The notes beneath the pieces are model-generated. The model saw nothing but the letters and a program-made list of their open reading frames with translations, did not search any database and had not been told where the DNA came from. Shown here piece by piece: positions 22,661-32,613 of a DNA stretch of 64,000 nt (its first letter is position 1; every line of letters starts with the position of its first letter). The DNA comes from Schistocerca nitens (Eukaryota > Arthropoda > Insecta > Orthoptera > Acrididae), in the NCBI RefSeq assembly GCF_023898315.1, contig NC_064623.1, positions 18,923,140-18,987,139 on the forward strand, given 5' to 3'. A program made the position numbers and the translations under genes.

Positions 22661-22908
22661 TATACACTCCTGGAAATGGAAAAAAGAACACATTGACACC
22701 GGTGTGTCAGACCCACCATACTTGCTCCGGACACTGCGAGAGGGCTGTACAAGCAATGATCACACGCACGGCACAGCGGACACACCAGGAACCGCGGTGT
22801 TGGCCGTCGAATGGCGCTAGCTGCGCAGCATTTGTGCACCGCCGCCGTCAGTGTCAGCCAGTTTGCCGTGGCATACGGAGCTCCATCGCAGTCTTTAACA
22901 CTGGTAGC

Positions 22909-23931
22909 ATGCCGCGACAGCGTGGACGTGAACCGTATGTGCAGTTGACGGACTTTGAGCGAGGGCGTATAGTGGGCATGCGGGAGGCCGGGTGGACGTA
23001 CCGCCGAATTGCTCAACACGTGGGGCGTGAGGTCTCCACAGTACATCGATGTTGTCGCCAGTGGTCGGCGGAAGGTGCACGTGCCCGTCGACCTGGGACC
23101 GGACCGCAGCGACGCACGGATGCACGCCAAGACCGTAGGATCCTACGCAGTGCCGTAGGGGACCGCACCGCCACTTCCCAGCAAATTAGGGACACTGTTG
23201 CTCCTGGGGTATCGGCGAGGACCATTCGCAACCGTCTCCATGAAGCTGGGCTACGGTCCCGCACACCGTTAGGCCGTCTTCCGCTCACGCCCCAACATCG
23301 TGCAGCCCGCCTCCAGTGGTGTCGCGACAGGCGTGAATGGAGGGACGAATGGAGACGTGTCGTCTTCAGCGATGAGAGTCGCTTCTGCCTTGGTGCCAAT
23401 GATGGTCGTATGCGTGTTTGGCGCCGTGCAGGTGAGCGCCACAATCAGGACTGCATACGACCGAGGCACACAGGGCCAACACCCGGCATCATGGTGTGGG
23501 GAGCGATCTCCTACACTGGCCGTACACCACTGGTGATCGTCGAGGGGACACTGAATAGTGCACGGTACATCCAAACCGTCATCGAACCCATCGTTCTACC
23601 ATTCCTAGACCGGCAAGGGAACTTGCTGTTCCAACAGGACAATGCACGTCCGCATGTATCCCGTGCCACCCAACGTGCTCTAGAAGGTGTAAGTCAACTA
23701 CCCTGGCCAGCAAGATCTCCGGATCTGTCCCCCATTGAGCATGTTTGTGACTGGATGAAGCGTCGTCTCACGCGGTCTGCACGTCCAGCACGAACGCAGG
23801 TCCAACTGAGGCGCCAGGTGGAAATGGCATGGCAAGCCGTTCCACAGGACTACATCCAGCATCTCTACGATCGTCTCCATGGGAGAATAGCAGCCTGCAT
23901 TGCTGCGAAGGGTGGATATACACTGTACTAG
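22909..23931 (+). CDS. Tc1-like transposase (family D), intact, 340 aa
   Basis: Cut-and-paste transposase that would bind the element's own TIRs and act in the nucleus. I chose ATG 22909 (MPRQRGREPYVQLTDFERGR) because the family usually starts MPR followed by this HTH. The frame is open further upstream to 22693 but without an ATG that fits. Domains: HTH 1 at about residues 15-55 (RRIAQHVGREVSTVHRCCRQW), HTH 2 with a basic linker at about 60-120 (SARTIRNRLHEAGLRSR), DDE core from about 150. Triad: FSDESRF, FQQDNARPH and LSPIEHV, all present. My count between the second Asp and the Glu is 32, two fewer than the usual DD34E. The gene is more GC-rich than its surroundings. Confidence 0.95.
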   Translation: MPRQRGREPYVQLTDFERGRIVGMREAGWTYRRIAQHVGREVSTVHRCCRQWSAEGARARRPGTGPQRRTDARQDRRILRSAVGDRTATSQQIRDTVAPGVSARTIRNRLHEAGLRSRTPLGRLPLTPQHRAARLQWCRDRREWRDEWRRVVFSDESRFCLGANDGRMRVWRRAGERHNQDCIRPRHTGPTPGIMVWGAISYTGRTPLVIVEGTLNSARYIQTVIEPIVLPFLDRQGNLLFQQDNARPHVSRATQRALEGVSQLPWPARSPDLSPIEHVCDWMKRRLTRSARPARTQVQLRRQVEMAWQAVPQDYIQHLYDRLHGRIAACIAAKGGYTLY

Positions 23932-24009
23932 TGCCGACACTGTGCATGCTCTGTTGCCTGTGTCTATGTGCCTGTGGTTCTGTCAGTGTGATCATGTGAT
24001 GTATCTGAA

Positions 24010-24045
24010 CCCAGGAATGTGTCAATAAAGTTTCCCCTTCCTGGG
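24010..24045 (+). promoter_or_regulatory. Poly(A) signal in a hairpin, Tc1 family D
   Basis: AATAAA at 24024-24029, about 95 bases after the transposase stop. It lies in the loop of a perfect 8-bp stem, CCCAGGAA (24010-24017) with TTCCTGGG (24038-24045). It may serve as the 3' processing signal of the transposase mRNA. Its placement in a stem-loop may be chance or may reflect a subterminal binding site. Confidence 0.55.
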
Positions 24046-24088
24046 ACAATGAATTCACGGTGTTCTTATTTCAATTTCCAGGAGTGTA

Positions 24089-24575
24089 TAATTCGATATA
24101 TTGCCTATCGTCAAGTTAGGTACTAAATTAGATGTTCAGTTTGCGAGAAGTTGTATTTTTTTCCATTTAGTCGCCTCAGCATCCTAGCTGAGAAAGAGAG
24201 ATGGCGGAGGGACGCAAGCATTCAACTTTGCTACGAGCGTAAATGTGTATACTTTATGTGAGCTTCAGGAACAACGCGGCCTCCACCCCCTTTGGTTTCC
24301 CGGACTCGTAGCTGACCAATAGGAAACAAAGCACCAGGCGGCTGGCAAGCGCCCGTGCAAAGGCGTGATGCTACATGGAGGAATGTCTCCTTTACTTAAA
24401 GAAGGAGGTGGTTGGAAGTTTTTTGTCGGACACACAAGATATAGTGTCGCAATGGCTGCTCTGGGACTTGCCTACAAAGACAGTCCGTGTGCCCAGCCAC
24501 AAACAGACAAAAAGTCTCTTTTCATATTCGCCCATGGTGGCTACGTTTGTGAACCATGGCTGTATGGGATAATTA
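24089..24575. other. No gene recognised
   Basis: No repeat ends or coding sense seen. Two overlapping frames at 24365-24586 are unconvincing. Confidence 0.5.
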
Positions 24576-24867
24576 TTTATTTGTAATTTCTGCTACCAGT
24601 CAGTTTTATTTTTATTTGTTTTATGTTTAATCTAATATAATACAACGAGTTTAGAACATGTTCCGTTCATCATCAAACGTCTACACATGCATTCATACAG
24701 AGAAATATTACATGAAAATAAATTGTGCTAAAATAAATTAACCTAGAACTTTTTGTCCATTTTTCGTTACTGTAGTGGCATTTGAAAGGGAGGGGGGCAG
24801 TGGATGGCCAGAAATCGATGTCAATGATGTCGTCTACTGGATTTTATTGTTGTTGTTGGTTATGTAG

Positions 24868-24912
24868 CAGTAGTAGTAGTAGTAGTAGTAGTAGTAGCAG
24901 TAGTAGCAGCAG
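24868..24912. repeat. (TAG)n tail of LINE K
   Basis: About fifteen trinucleotide units, mostly TAG with some CAG. It is the simple-repeat 3' tail of the minus-strand LINE. Confidence 0.85.
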
Positions 24913-25179
24913 CTTTATTCATCCGTAGATCTCTTCTTACAGGGATATAGGACATGTCAAAGTATTTACAAGTTTAGACCAATTTAAAATAAGCTTATTC
25001 GTATACACATATATTTACAGACTTCTACTTAGACACAATCATTAGAGTTACTCCTGGTATACAATACAAATAACTTATCACATAATGTAATGCCACACTG
25101 TTCACTCATATCTCACTATCAGTCACTGCACACACTAAACACCCATTGTTTCATGACATTTCACTCACTACGCAGACAT

Positions 25180-25223
<44 letters not shown>
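25180..25223. repeat. (AC)n microsatellite
   Basis: About 21 CA units within the LINE K 3' untranslated region. Confidence 0.95.
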
Positions 25224-25229
<6 letters not shown>

Positions 25230-26944
25230 AGTCAGCATCCCTCCATAATGAGTGAGATGTTGAGCTCAGAAAGAGGAAGAGGTGTAAGTATTGTGCTATG
25301 CATAGCATGGGGGTAAGTATTTCTAGAAAGGAAAAGTGAAAGTGTTATGTGGAATGTTGGATGTTTTATAATCATTTTTATTGTTATTTATTTGTATAAC
25401 ATTTTTTTTATCAAACCCCTGCTCTGTTTTATCTAAGTAATCCCTCAATGTATAAAATGTATTGCATAACATGTACTTTTCAACTGCCTTTTTAAATAAG
25501 TGTAGTTTTGCAATTTCTTTAATCTCTCTTGTTAATTTATTGTATAGATTTATTCCTTGGTAGAAAATGCTGTTTTGAGTTTTATGTTAATTTTTTCTTG
25601 GTAAATGTAAGTTGAGTCTATCTCTTGTTGCATGGCCATGGACAGACTTGTTTGTGCATTAATGTTGTTTTTGATGTGTATAACTGACTGTTAAATGCAT
25701 TCACACGGAGCAGTTAAAATCCCCAGTGTTTTGAACAGATTTTTACAGTAAGCTCGGCTAGTATTTTTGCTTATGATTCTTATGGCTCTTTTCTGAAGTT
25801 TGAAAATTGTGTTCATATTTTGTGCGTTTGTACCCCAAAAAACAATGCATAGTTGAGAATTGAGTGTACTTATGAAGAATATGTAACTAAAAGACACTGC
25901 ATGCTACACACTGATGATAGGATTCAAACGGCATAACATGCTGATGACATTCTGTTTGCAAGTACCTTTGTGTGTTCATACCGCTTCAACTGAGAATCAA
26001 TATTCATTCCTAGAAATTTTGCTTTTGTTACACAGTCTATAGAGGTGCCATCTACATTTAATTTAACATTGTCATTTTTCCTCTTCAAACTGAAATTCAT
26101 GGCATTAGTTTTCTTTATGCTCAATGTCACTTTATTGCTTATTGACCAATCATAAACTTCCTTGAGAGTTTCATTTGCTTTCTCAGCAAGGAGTCCTCTT
26201 GTTTTCTCAGTGACTATAATGTTGCTGTCATTAGCGAGGAGAATTTTTTCACCATGAGTAACACTAACGAGAAAGTCATTGATGTATATCAGGAATAGTA
26301 TTCGTCCTAATATGCTACCTTGCGAAACCACTATATTCATGTGTTTTGATTCTGATAAGTGTTTTAGTAAGTGTTTGACATCACAGCCTGTATAGGTTGT
26401 AGATAGTTTTGCATCAGTTGTGTGCTACGAAAGTCATCGTGTGAAAGGCTTTCATACGACAGTTGATCACTTACGATTTCATAGCCTTGTAGCTTCACTT
26501 ACATCATTGCTGTAACGACGGAGCTGTTTAGTAACATTACACTACTGCACTTTGTATTTGCTCACTGTTTTCCGACGTAATTAACTGCACAAATAGTTTT
26601 GACATACATGTAAACATTATGCACTTAATACAGTATTGGGGACTTGTAGCAGGTGAGTCAGTATCGATATAGAGATTTTGTATCGATATTCTTAGTACTG
26701 ACAGATTTGTAGTCGTTTATTTGCATTGACACAATCTGAATCTATTAAGTTAGAGCTGGCTCAAGACTGTTGAAGAATTTAGAGTTTTTGAATTCGGTTA
26801 TTTCATTAAGAATGTTATCTCCATGTTTTATATTATGAATTAAGATTTCCATTTCTTCCATGATATCAATTCATTTACTTTTTCCTATTTTGTGTAAAAT
26901 TCAAAGAACATTTAGATTGCTATATACTTGATAAGTGTAACAAA

Positions 26945-27640
26945 TCAGAAGTAGCGACTGACATTAAGGGCGCAGGCCACCCTTTGAAAATCGAAGAAAG
27001 CCTAGAAATTTTAAACAAAATAGGAAAAGTAAAAGAATGCATACCATGGAAGAAACGGAAATTTTCATTCATAATATAAAACATGGAGATAACATTCTTA
27101 ATGACCTAACCGAATTCAAAAATTAAATTCTTCAACAGTCTTGAGCCAGTTATAACTCATTAGATTTGAGATATGTCAATGCAAATAAACGACTACCAAT
27201 CTGTCAGTAGCAAGAATATCGACACAAAATCTCGATAATCGATACTGATTCACGTGATACAAATCCGCCATCTTGAATAAAGTACATAACGATTACGTGT
27301 ATGTCGAAACAATTTGTGCAGTGAGTTACGTCGGAAAACAGTGAACAAATACAATTGCAATAGTTCAATGTTACTCAACAGCTCCCTCGTTACAACATTG
27401 ATGTAAGTGAAGCTACAAAGCGATGAAATCGTAAGTGATCAACTGTCGTACGAAAGTCATTCACACAATTTTCGCAACACACGACTGATGCAGAACAACC
27501 TGCATTCTATACAGGCTGTGATGTCATAGACAATCAACAACAAGAAAATGCAGCAGAAGACATCACCGACATCTATTTCAGGCCATCCACTGCCCCCCTC
27601 CCTCGCAAATGCCACACCAGCCACTACAGTAACCAACAAT
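26945..27640 (+). pseudogene. PLE C-terminal coding remnant
   Basis: Frame pieces: KSEVATDIKGAGHPLKIEES, LEILNKIGKVKE, then after a frameshift a region consistent with a conserved Glu (near 27050), and further down HTTDAEQPAFYTGCDVIDNQ and DITDIYFRPSTAPLPRK. The first part parallels the KSSVAEHALSEAHH to AAEIHKH segment of PLE 1. Broken by stops. The assignment rests on motif resemblance only. Confidence 0.5.
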
Positions 27641-27844
27641 GGACAAAAAGTTTTACAAGTATGTTAATTTAGTTCAGGACAATTTATTTTTAACTAACAT
27701 TTCTCTGTATGTATGCATGTATAAGTGCCTGATGATGAACGGAAGATGTTCGAAACGCGTTGTATTATATTAGATTAAACATAAAGAAAGAAAAAAAGTG
27801 ACTGTTAGCAGAAATTACAAATAAGTAAAAAGTCTGTTTCTTGT

Positions 27845-28255
27845 TGACTCTGTGTCGAAATCTTGAAATTTCGTTGGAGCGGTGGTAGCACTCTCGGCCA
27901 AACTCAGGTAAAGATTGGTCAGGGCTGAGAACCATTAACGTAATTGGTGGATGACTTGGAGCATTTCCAAAAACTGGAGACAGAAGTTAGGATTTTAGAA
28001 AGGACACTCCACCTTTTGTGTTCAAGAACATGGCGTTGCTCTTAGCCACGAGGGTCACACACGCGAATATGGGTCCAGCAAGCGATTAACTGCCAATCAC
28101 AGCGCGATATTTGTAACTTTGCGGAATCACTCGTTTTGGTAACTGGCTTCACTAAGTTATTTGATTTTCAGGATTCGCTCTGCGTCTCTGGTCCGTCAGA
28201 GCTCAATTTTCATCAGCACTTTCTGATGTACTAGCCTTATTCATTACACGATCTT
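27845..28255. other. No gene recognised
   Basis: Flank of the PLE, with no recognised content. Confidence 0.45.
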
Positions 28256-28257
28256 AA

Positions 28258-28937
28258 AATTCGTGTCAATAGAGGAACTAATGTAGTTGAATTAAGTCGG
28301 GTGATGCTGAGGGAATTAGATTAGGAAATGAGACACTTAAAGTAGTAAAGGAGTTTTGCTATTTGGGGAGTAAAATAACTTATGATGGTCGAAGTAGAGA
28401 GGCTATAAAATGTAGACTGGCCACGGCAAGGAAAGAGTTTCTGAAGAAGAGATATTTGTTAACATCGAGTATAGATTTAAGTGTCATGAAGCCGTTTCTG
28501 AAAGTATTTGTATGGAGTGTAGCCATGTATGGAAGTGAAACATGGCCGATAAATAGTTTAGACAAGAATAGAATAGATGCTGTCGAAATGTGGTGCTACA
28601 GAAGAATGCTGAAGATTAGATGGGTAGATCACGTAGCTAATGAGGAAGTGTTGAATAGAATTGGGGACAAGAGGAGTTTGTGGCACAACTTGACTAGAAG
28701 AAGGGATCGGTTGGAAGGACATGTTCTGAGGCATCAAGGGATCACCAATTCAGTATTGGAGGGCAGCGTGGAGGGTAAAAATCGTAGAGGGAGACCAAGA
28801 GATGAATACACTAAGCAGATTCAGAAGGATGTAGGCTGCAGTAGGTACTGGGAGATGAAGAAGCTTGCACAGGGTAGAGTAGCACGGAGAACTGCATCAA
28901 ACCAGTCTCAGTACTGAAGACCACAACAACTACAACA
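28258..28937 (+). pseudogene. RTE-like LINE (family I), 3' part, copy 2
   Basis: The open frame 28363-28917 (184 codons) encodes the C-terminal part of the LINE protein: GSKITYDGRSREAIKCRL, SVAMYGSETWPINSLDKNRI and EMWCYRRMLKIRWVDHVANE, then GRPRDEYTKQIQKDVGCSRY. This follows the RT palm and includes the conserved YGSETW. The upstream 100 bases match 35050-35150 of copy 3. The 3' end is CTGAAGACCACAACAACTAC with a CAA-rich tail. This piece is unbroken but lacks the catalytic domain. Confidence 0.85.
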
Positions 28938-28939
28938 AC

Positions 28940-29322
28940 AGAAGAACTAATCCATTCAACCTTTGCATTCATTGCTATCTTGTTGAAGGTTTTACTACGT
29001 GAATGCTTGCAAAAGGAAAATAAGTAGCATGTTTTATAAGTGTGCATTTTCACTTAATAGTCAGATGTGTCACTACACTAAAATGGTGTGTCGTCTGGTG
29101 GTTCAAAGGCTTATTTCATGAATGACTATTAACTTTCAAAGATGGGCCTACCCCGTTGAAATTCATATTTAATAAGACGTTGCAAGTTGTGCGACTTGAT
29201 TCTTTACATTCCAAAAGTAAATTTGCATGATTGTATTTCCGGAAAGGACATACACCTCGTATTTATATAATGTGATAGGCCTAGCTGGGCAATAGATCCA
29301 CCTTGTTCAGTGCGGATGCACA
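28940..29322. other. No gene recognised
   Basis: Nothing identifiable. Confidence 0.45.
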
Positions 29323-29467
29323 AGTACACTATTTCATCAAAAGTATCCGTACACCCCCAAAAACCAAAAACGTACGTTTCTCATATGACGTGCATCGTGC
29401 TGCGACCTACTGCCAGGTACTCCATATCAGCGACTTCAGTAGTCATTACATATCGTGAGAGATCAGA

Positions 29468-30688
29468 ATGGGGCGCTCCGCGGAACTCACGGACTTCGAA
29501 TGTGGTCGGGTGATTGGGTGTTACTTGTGTCATACGTCACTACGCGAGATTTCCACAGTCCTGAACATCCCTGAGTCTACTGTTTTCGATGTGATAGTGA
29601 AGTGGAAACGTGAAGGGACACGTACAGCACAAAAGCGTACAGACGGACCTCGTCTGTTGACTGGCAGAGACTGCCGACAGTTGAAGACGGTCGTAATGTG
29701 TAATAGGCAGACATCTATCCAGACCATCACACAGGAATTCCAAACTGCATCAGGAACCACAGCAAGTGCTACGACAGTTAGGTGGAAGGTGAGAAAACTT
29801 GGATTTCATGGTCGAGTGGCTGGTCACAAACCACACATCACGCCAGTAAATACCAAACGACGCCTCGGTTGGTGTAAGGAGCGTAAACATTGGACGATTG
29901 AACAGTAGAAAAACGTTGTGTGGAGTGAAGAATCGCGGTACACAACGTGGCGATCCGATGGCAGTGTGTGGGTATGGCGAATACCCTGTGTACGTCATCT
30001 GTCAGCATGTGTAGTGCCAACAGTAAAATTCAGAGGCGGTGGTGTTATGGAGTGGTCGTGTTTTTCATGGAGGGAGCTTGCACCCCTTGTTGTTTTGCGT
30101 GACACTACCACACCACAGGCCTAAATTCATGTTTTAAGCACCTTCTTGCTTCCCACTGTTGAAGGAAGAGATGCTGTTGTGCATCTTTCAACACGATCGA
30201 GCACCTCTCCATAACGCACGGCCTGTGGCGGAGTGATTACACGACAATAACATACCTGTAATGGACTGGCTTGTACAGAGCCCTAACCTGAATCCTTGTT
30301 GCCGGCCATTGTGGCTGAGCGGTTCTAGGCGCTTCAGTCCGGAGCCGCGCGACTGCTAATGTCGCAGGTCCGAATCCTGCCTCGGGTATGGATGTGTGTG
30401 ATGTCCTTAGGTTATATAGGCTTAAGTAGTTGTAAGTTCTAGGGGACTGATGACCTGAGATGTTAAGTCCCATAGTGCTCAGAGCCATTTGAACCATTTT
30501 GAATCCATGTTTTGAAACGCCGACTTCGTGCCTGGCCTCACTGACCGACATCGATACCTCTCCTCAGTGCAGCACTCCGTGAAGACTGGGCTACCATTCC
30601 CCAAGAAACCTTCCAGCACCTGACTGTACGTATGCCTGCAAGAGTGGAAGCTGTCGTCAAGGCTAAGGGTGGGCCAACACCATATTGA
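29468..30688 (+). pseudogene. Tc1-like transposase (family C), broken
   Basis: ATG 29468 opens 146 codons: MGRSAELTDFECGRVIGCYL, then LREISTVLNIPESTVFDVIV and KWKREGTRTAQKR (HTH domains), to RKHWTIEQ and a TAG at 29906. The frame resumes with NVVWSEESRYTTWRSDGSVW, where the first catalytic Asp is Glu, and GGGVMEWSCFSW. FQHDRAPLHNARPVAE (second Asp, 30187-30240) and SPNLNP follow, and the SINE interrupts just where the Glu should come. The C-terminus continues after it (TFQHLTVRMPARVEAV). DD34E spacing by count up to the break. Confidence 0.88.
30301..30499 (+). mobile_element. tRNA-derived SINE (family I), inserted in Tc1 family C
   Basis: Full-length copy from GCCGGCCATTGTGGC to GAGCCATTTGAACCATT. 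The 12-bp target duplication TGAATCCTTGTT (30289-30300) and TGAATCCATGTT (30500-30511) has one mismatch. It lands in the transposase gene just before the codon for the catalytic Glu. Confidence 0.94.
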
Positions 30689-30904
30689 ATTCCAGCATTA
30701 CGGATGGAGGACGTCACGAACTAGTAAACCATTTTCAGCCAGGTGTCCGGATACTTTTGATCACATAGTGTACATCCGACCTCCTGTGGTAATCTCGGAA
30801 GAGCGAGTATGGAGGAAATTGACAGGGTCTGTGTACAGGTGGCGCTCTATGTGAGTGTGGATCGGTCTTGGGGCGTACCAAGATAGTGCTTGCAGTTGTG
30901 ATAA

Positions 30905-31085
30905 CGCTGTGTCGCGTATGGGGCAGTGGTTACCGAATCTGGCAAGTAAGCAGGAGATTCCGGGTGCGAATCCCGCTAGGGTACATATTTTCACTCCTCG
31001 CCGCTGATTCCGCGTAGTGTCCCAGTGCAGCTGACAGCAGTTATCCCCTCCCATCCCTTTCGTTCCCTTTCTTTCCCTCTCCACC
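30905..31085 (+). mobile_element. Possible tRNA-derived SINE (family III)
   Basis: Has an A-box-like TGGGGCAGTGG (30919-30929) and a B-box-like GGTGCGAATCC (30963-30973), 44 bases apart start to start, as in RNA polymerase III tRNA promoters. After this come CGCCGCTGATTCCGCGTAGT and a pyrimidine-rich end (CCCTTTCTTTCCCTCTCC). No target duplication was found, so the borders are guesses. It does not fold into a good tRNA by eye. Confidence 0.45.
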
Positions 31086-31212
31086 TCAATTTACATATAA
31101 TGTATAACAGCTGAGGATCCCACGTGGTGTCTGTTCTTTCGGCCATTCATATAGACCAGTTTTCATGGGCCAGTTGAACGATTCCACAAGGATTCCGCCG
31201 ATCAGGATTCTA

Positions 31213-32611
31213 CACTACTGGCCATTAAAAATGCTACGCCACGAAGATGACGTGCTACTGACGCGAAATTTAGCCGACAGCAAGAAGATGCTGCGATATG
31301 CAAATGATTAGCTTTTCAGAGCATTCACACAAGGTTGACGCCAGTCGCGACTCCTACAACGTGCTGACATGAGGAAAGTTTCCAACCGATTTCTCATACA
31401 CAAACAGCAGTTGACCGGCGTTGCCTGGTGAAACGTTGTTGTGATGCCTCGTCTAAGGAGGAGAAATGCGTACCATCACGTTTCCGACTTTGATAAAGGT
31501 CGGATTGTAGCCTATCGCGATTGCGGTTTATCGCATCGCAACATTGCTGCTCGAGTTGGTCGAGATCCAATGACTGTTAGCAGAATATGGAATCGGTGCG
31601 TTCAGGAGGGTAATACGGAACGCCGTGCTGGACCCCAACGGCCTCGTATCACTAGCAGTAGAGATGACAGGCATCTTATCCGCATGGCTGTAACGGATCG
31701 CGCAGCCACGTATCGATCCTTGAGTCCACAGGTGGGGACGTTTTCAAGACAACAACCATCTGCACGAACAGTTCGACAACGTTTGCAACAGCATGGACTA
31801 TCAGCTCGGAAACCGTGGCTGCAGTTACCCTCGACGCTGCATCACAGGCAGGAGCGCCTGCGATGGTGTACTCAACGACGAACCTGCGTGCACGCATGGC
31901 ATAACGTCATTTTTTCGGATAAATCCAGGTTGTATTTACAGCATCATGATGGCCGCATCAGTGTTTGGTCACATCGCAGTGAACGCAAATTGGAAGCGAG
32001 TATTCGTCATCGCTATACTGGCGTATCACCCGGCGTGATGGTATGGGGTGCCATTGGTTACACGTCTCGGTCACCTCTTGTTCGCATTGACGGCACTTTG
32101 AACAGTGGACGTTACATTTCAGATGTGTTACGACCCGTAGCTCTACTCTTCATTCGATCCCTGCGAAACTTCTACATTTCAGCACGACCGCATGTTGCAG
32201 GTCCTTTACGGCCCTTTCTGGATACAGAAAATGTTCGACTGCTGCCCTGGCCAGCACATTCTCCAGATCTCTCACCAATTGAAAACGTCTGGTCAATGGT
32301 GGCCGAGCAACTGGCTCGTCACAATACGCCAGTCACAACTCTTGATGAACTGTGGTATCGTGTTGAGGCTGCATGGGCAGCTGTACCTGTACACGACATC
32401 CAAGCTCTGTTTGACTCAATGCCCAGGCGTATCAAGGCCGTTATTACGGCGAGAGGTGGTTGTTCTGGGTACTCACTTCTCTGGATCTATGCACCCAAAT
32501 TGCGTGAAAATGTAATCACATGTCAGTTCTAGTATAATATATTTGTCCAATGAATACCCGTTTATCATCTTGCATTTCTTCTTGATGTCGCAATTTTAAT
32601 GGTCAGTAGTG
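31213..32611 (+). mobile_element. Tc1-like transposon (family B), complete copy 2
   Basis: TIRs CACTACTGGCCATTAAAAAT and, in reverse complement, CACTACTGACCATTAAAATT, each with TA outside (31211-31212 and 32612-32613). 1399 bp, co-linear with 13709-15105. It carries an uninterrupted transposase frame that has lost a catalytic residue. Confidence 0.95.
31444..32532 (+). CDS. Tc1-like transposase (family B), open but catalytically dead
   Basis: ATG 31444 (MPRLRRRNAYHH) to a stop at 32530-32532, 362 codons with no interruption. The HTH part (ARVGRDPMTVSRIWNRCV) is intact. In the catalytic core FSDKSRLYL keeps the first Asp. The segment that should read FQQDNARPH is shortened by three codons to FYISARPH, so the second catalytic Asp is gone. 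LSPIENVWSM keeps the Glu. The original stop is also lost, so the frame runs about 16 residues longer than in copy 1. It could in principle make a DNA-binding protein without cleavage activity. Expression is unknown. Confidence 0.9.
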   Translation: MPRLRRRNAYHHVSDFDKGRIVAYRDCGLSHRNIAARVGRDPMTVSRIWNRCVQEGNTERRAGPQRPRITSSRDDRHLIRMAVTDRAATYRSLSPQVGTFSRQQPSARTVRQRLQQHGLSARKPWLQLPSTLHHRQERLRWCTQRRTCVHAWHNVIFSDKSRLYLQHHDGRISVWSHRSERKLEASIRHRYTGVSPGVMVWGAIGYTSRSPLVRIDGTLNSGRYISDVLRPVALLFIRSLRNFYISARPHVAGPLRPFLDTENVRLLPWPAHSPDLSPIENVWSMVAEQLARHNTPVTTLDELWYRVEAAWAAVPVHDIQALFDSMPRRIKAVITARGGCSGYSLLWIYAPKLRENVITCQF

Positions 32612-32613
32612 TA

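Larger units (their letters stand above)
22665..24086 (+). mobile_element. Tc1-like transposon (family D), apparently complete
   Basis: The TIRs start CACTCCTGGAAATGGAAAAA on the left and, in reverse complement, CACTCCTGGAAATTGAAATA on the right. About 28 of the first 32 positions agree. TA flanks at 22663-22664 and 24087-24088. Length 1422 bp, with a single intact transposase gene. It is the only DNA transposon in the window with both ends and an uninterrupted, catalytically complete gene. Confidence 0.96.
24868..26361 (-). mobile_element. CR1/Daphne-like LINE (family K) inserted in PLE 2
   Basis: Minus strand. 26340-25924 encodes RT from VVSQGSILGRILFLIYINDF, with ILLANDSNIIV where FADD should be (so LAND, first Asp lost), then NKVTLSIKKTNAMNF and KAKFLGMNIDSQLK. 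One frame away at 25897-25691 is LCIVFWGTNAQNMNTIFKLQ and KRAIRIISKNTSRA, a C-terminal block shared by CR1-group LINEs. The 3' end carries a (CTA)n tail at 24912-24868 (TAG units on the plus strand). 5'-truncated just before the QGS box. It splits the left arm of the PLE inverted repeat. Confidence 0.8.
24577..27824 (+). mobile_element. Penelope-like element 2 in large inverted repeat, LINE in one arm
   Basis: The left arm, 24577-24867 plus 26362-26901, is the reverse complement of the right arm 27006-27824 over about 820 bp. Shared blocks include TTATTTGTAATTTCTGCT at the outer ends, GGGAGGGGGGCAGTGGATGGCC, written here as GAGGGGGGCAGTGGATGGCC, and ACAGTTGATCACTTACGATT. The 105-bp centre (26902-27005) is single copy. 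The forward strand from about 26945 encodes KGAGHPLKIEESLEILNKIG, which fits the end of a PLE GIY-YIG domain. So this is a PLE 3' part with an inverted duplicate of its own end. A 1.5-kb LINE sits in the left arm. Confidence 0.72.
29327..30770 (+). mobile_element. Tc1-like transposon (family C), complete but broken, with nested SINE
   Basis: TIRs: CACTATTTCATCAAAAGTAT on the left and, in reverse complement, CACTATGTGATCAAAAGTAT on the right. TA flanks at 29325-29326 and 30771-30772. Length 1444 bp including a 199-bp SINE plus its 12-bp duplication, so the element itself is about 1.23 kb. A 5' fragment of the same family lies at 12030-12445. Confidence 0.94.

Noticed and set aside
22693..22908. 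72-codon upstream extension of the intact transposase
   Set aside because: It has no fitting ATG, and the family's usual MPR start is at 22909. The extension lies in the Tc1 5' untranslated region.
27729..27757. Complete hammerhead ribozyme
   Set aside because: CTGATGA and GAAAC are present with a stem between, but there is an extra base before the stem and no closing stem or cleavage site that I can find. Kept only as a motif resemblance.
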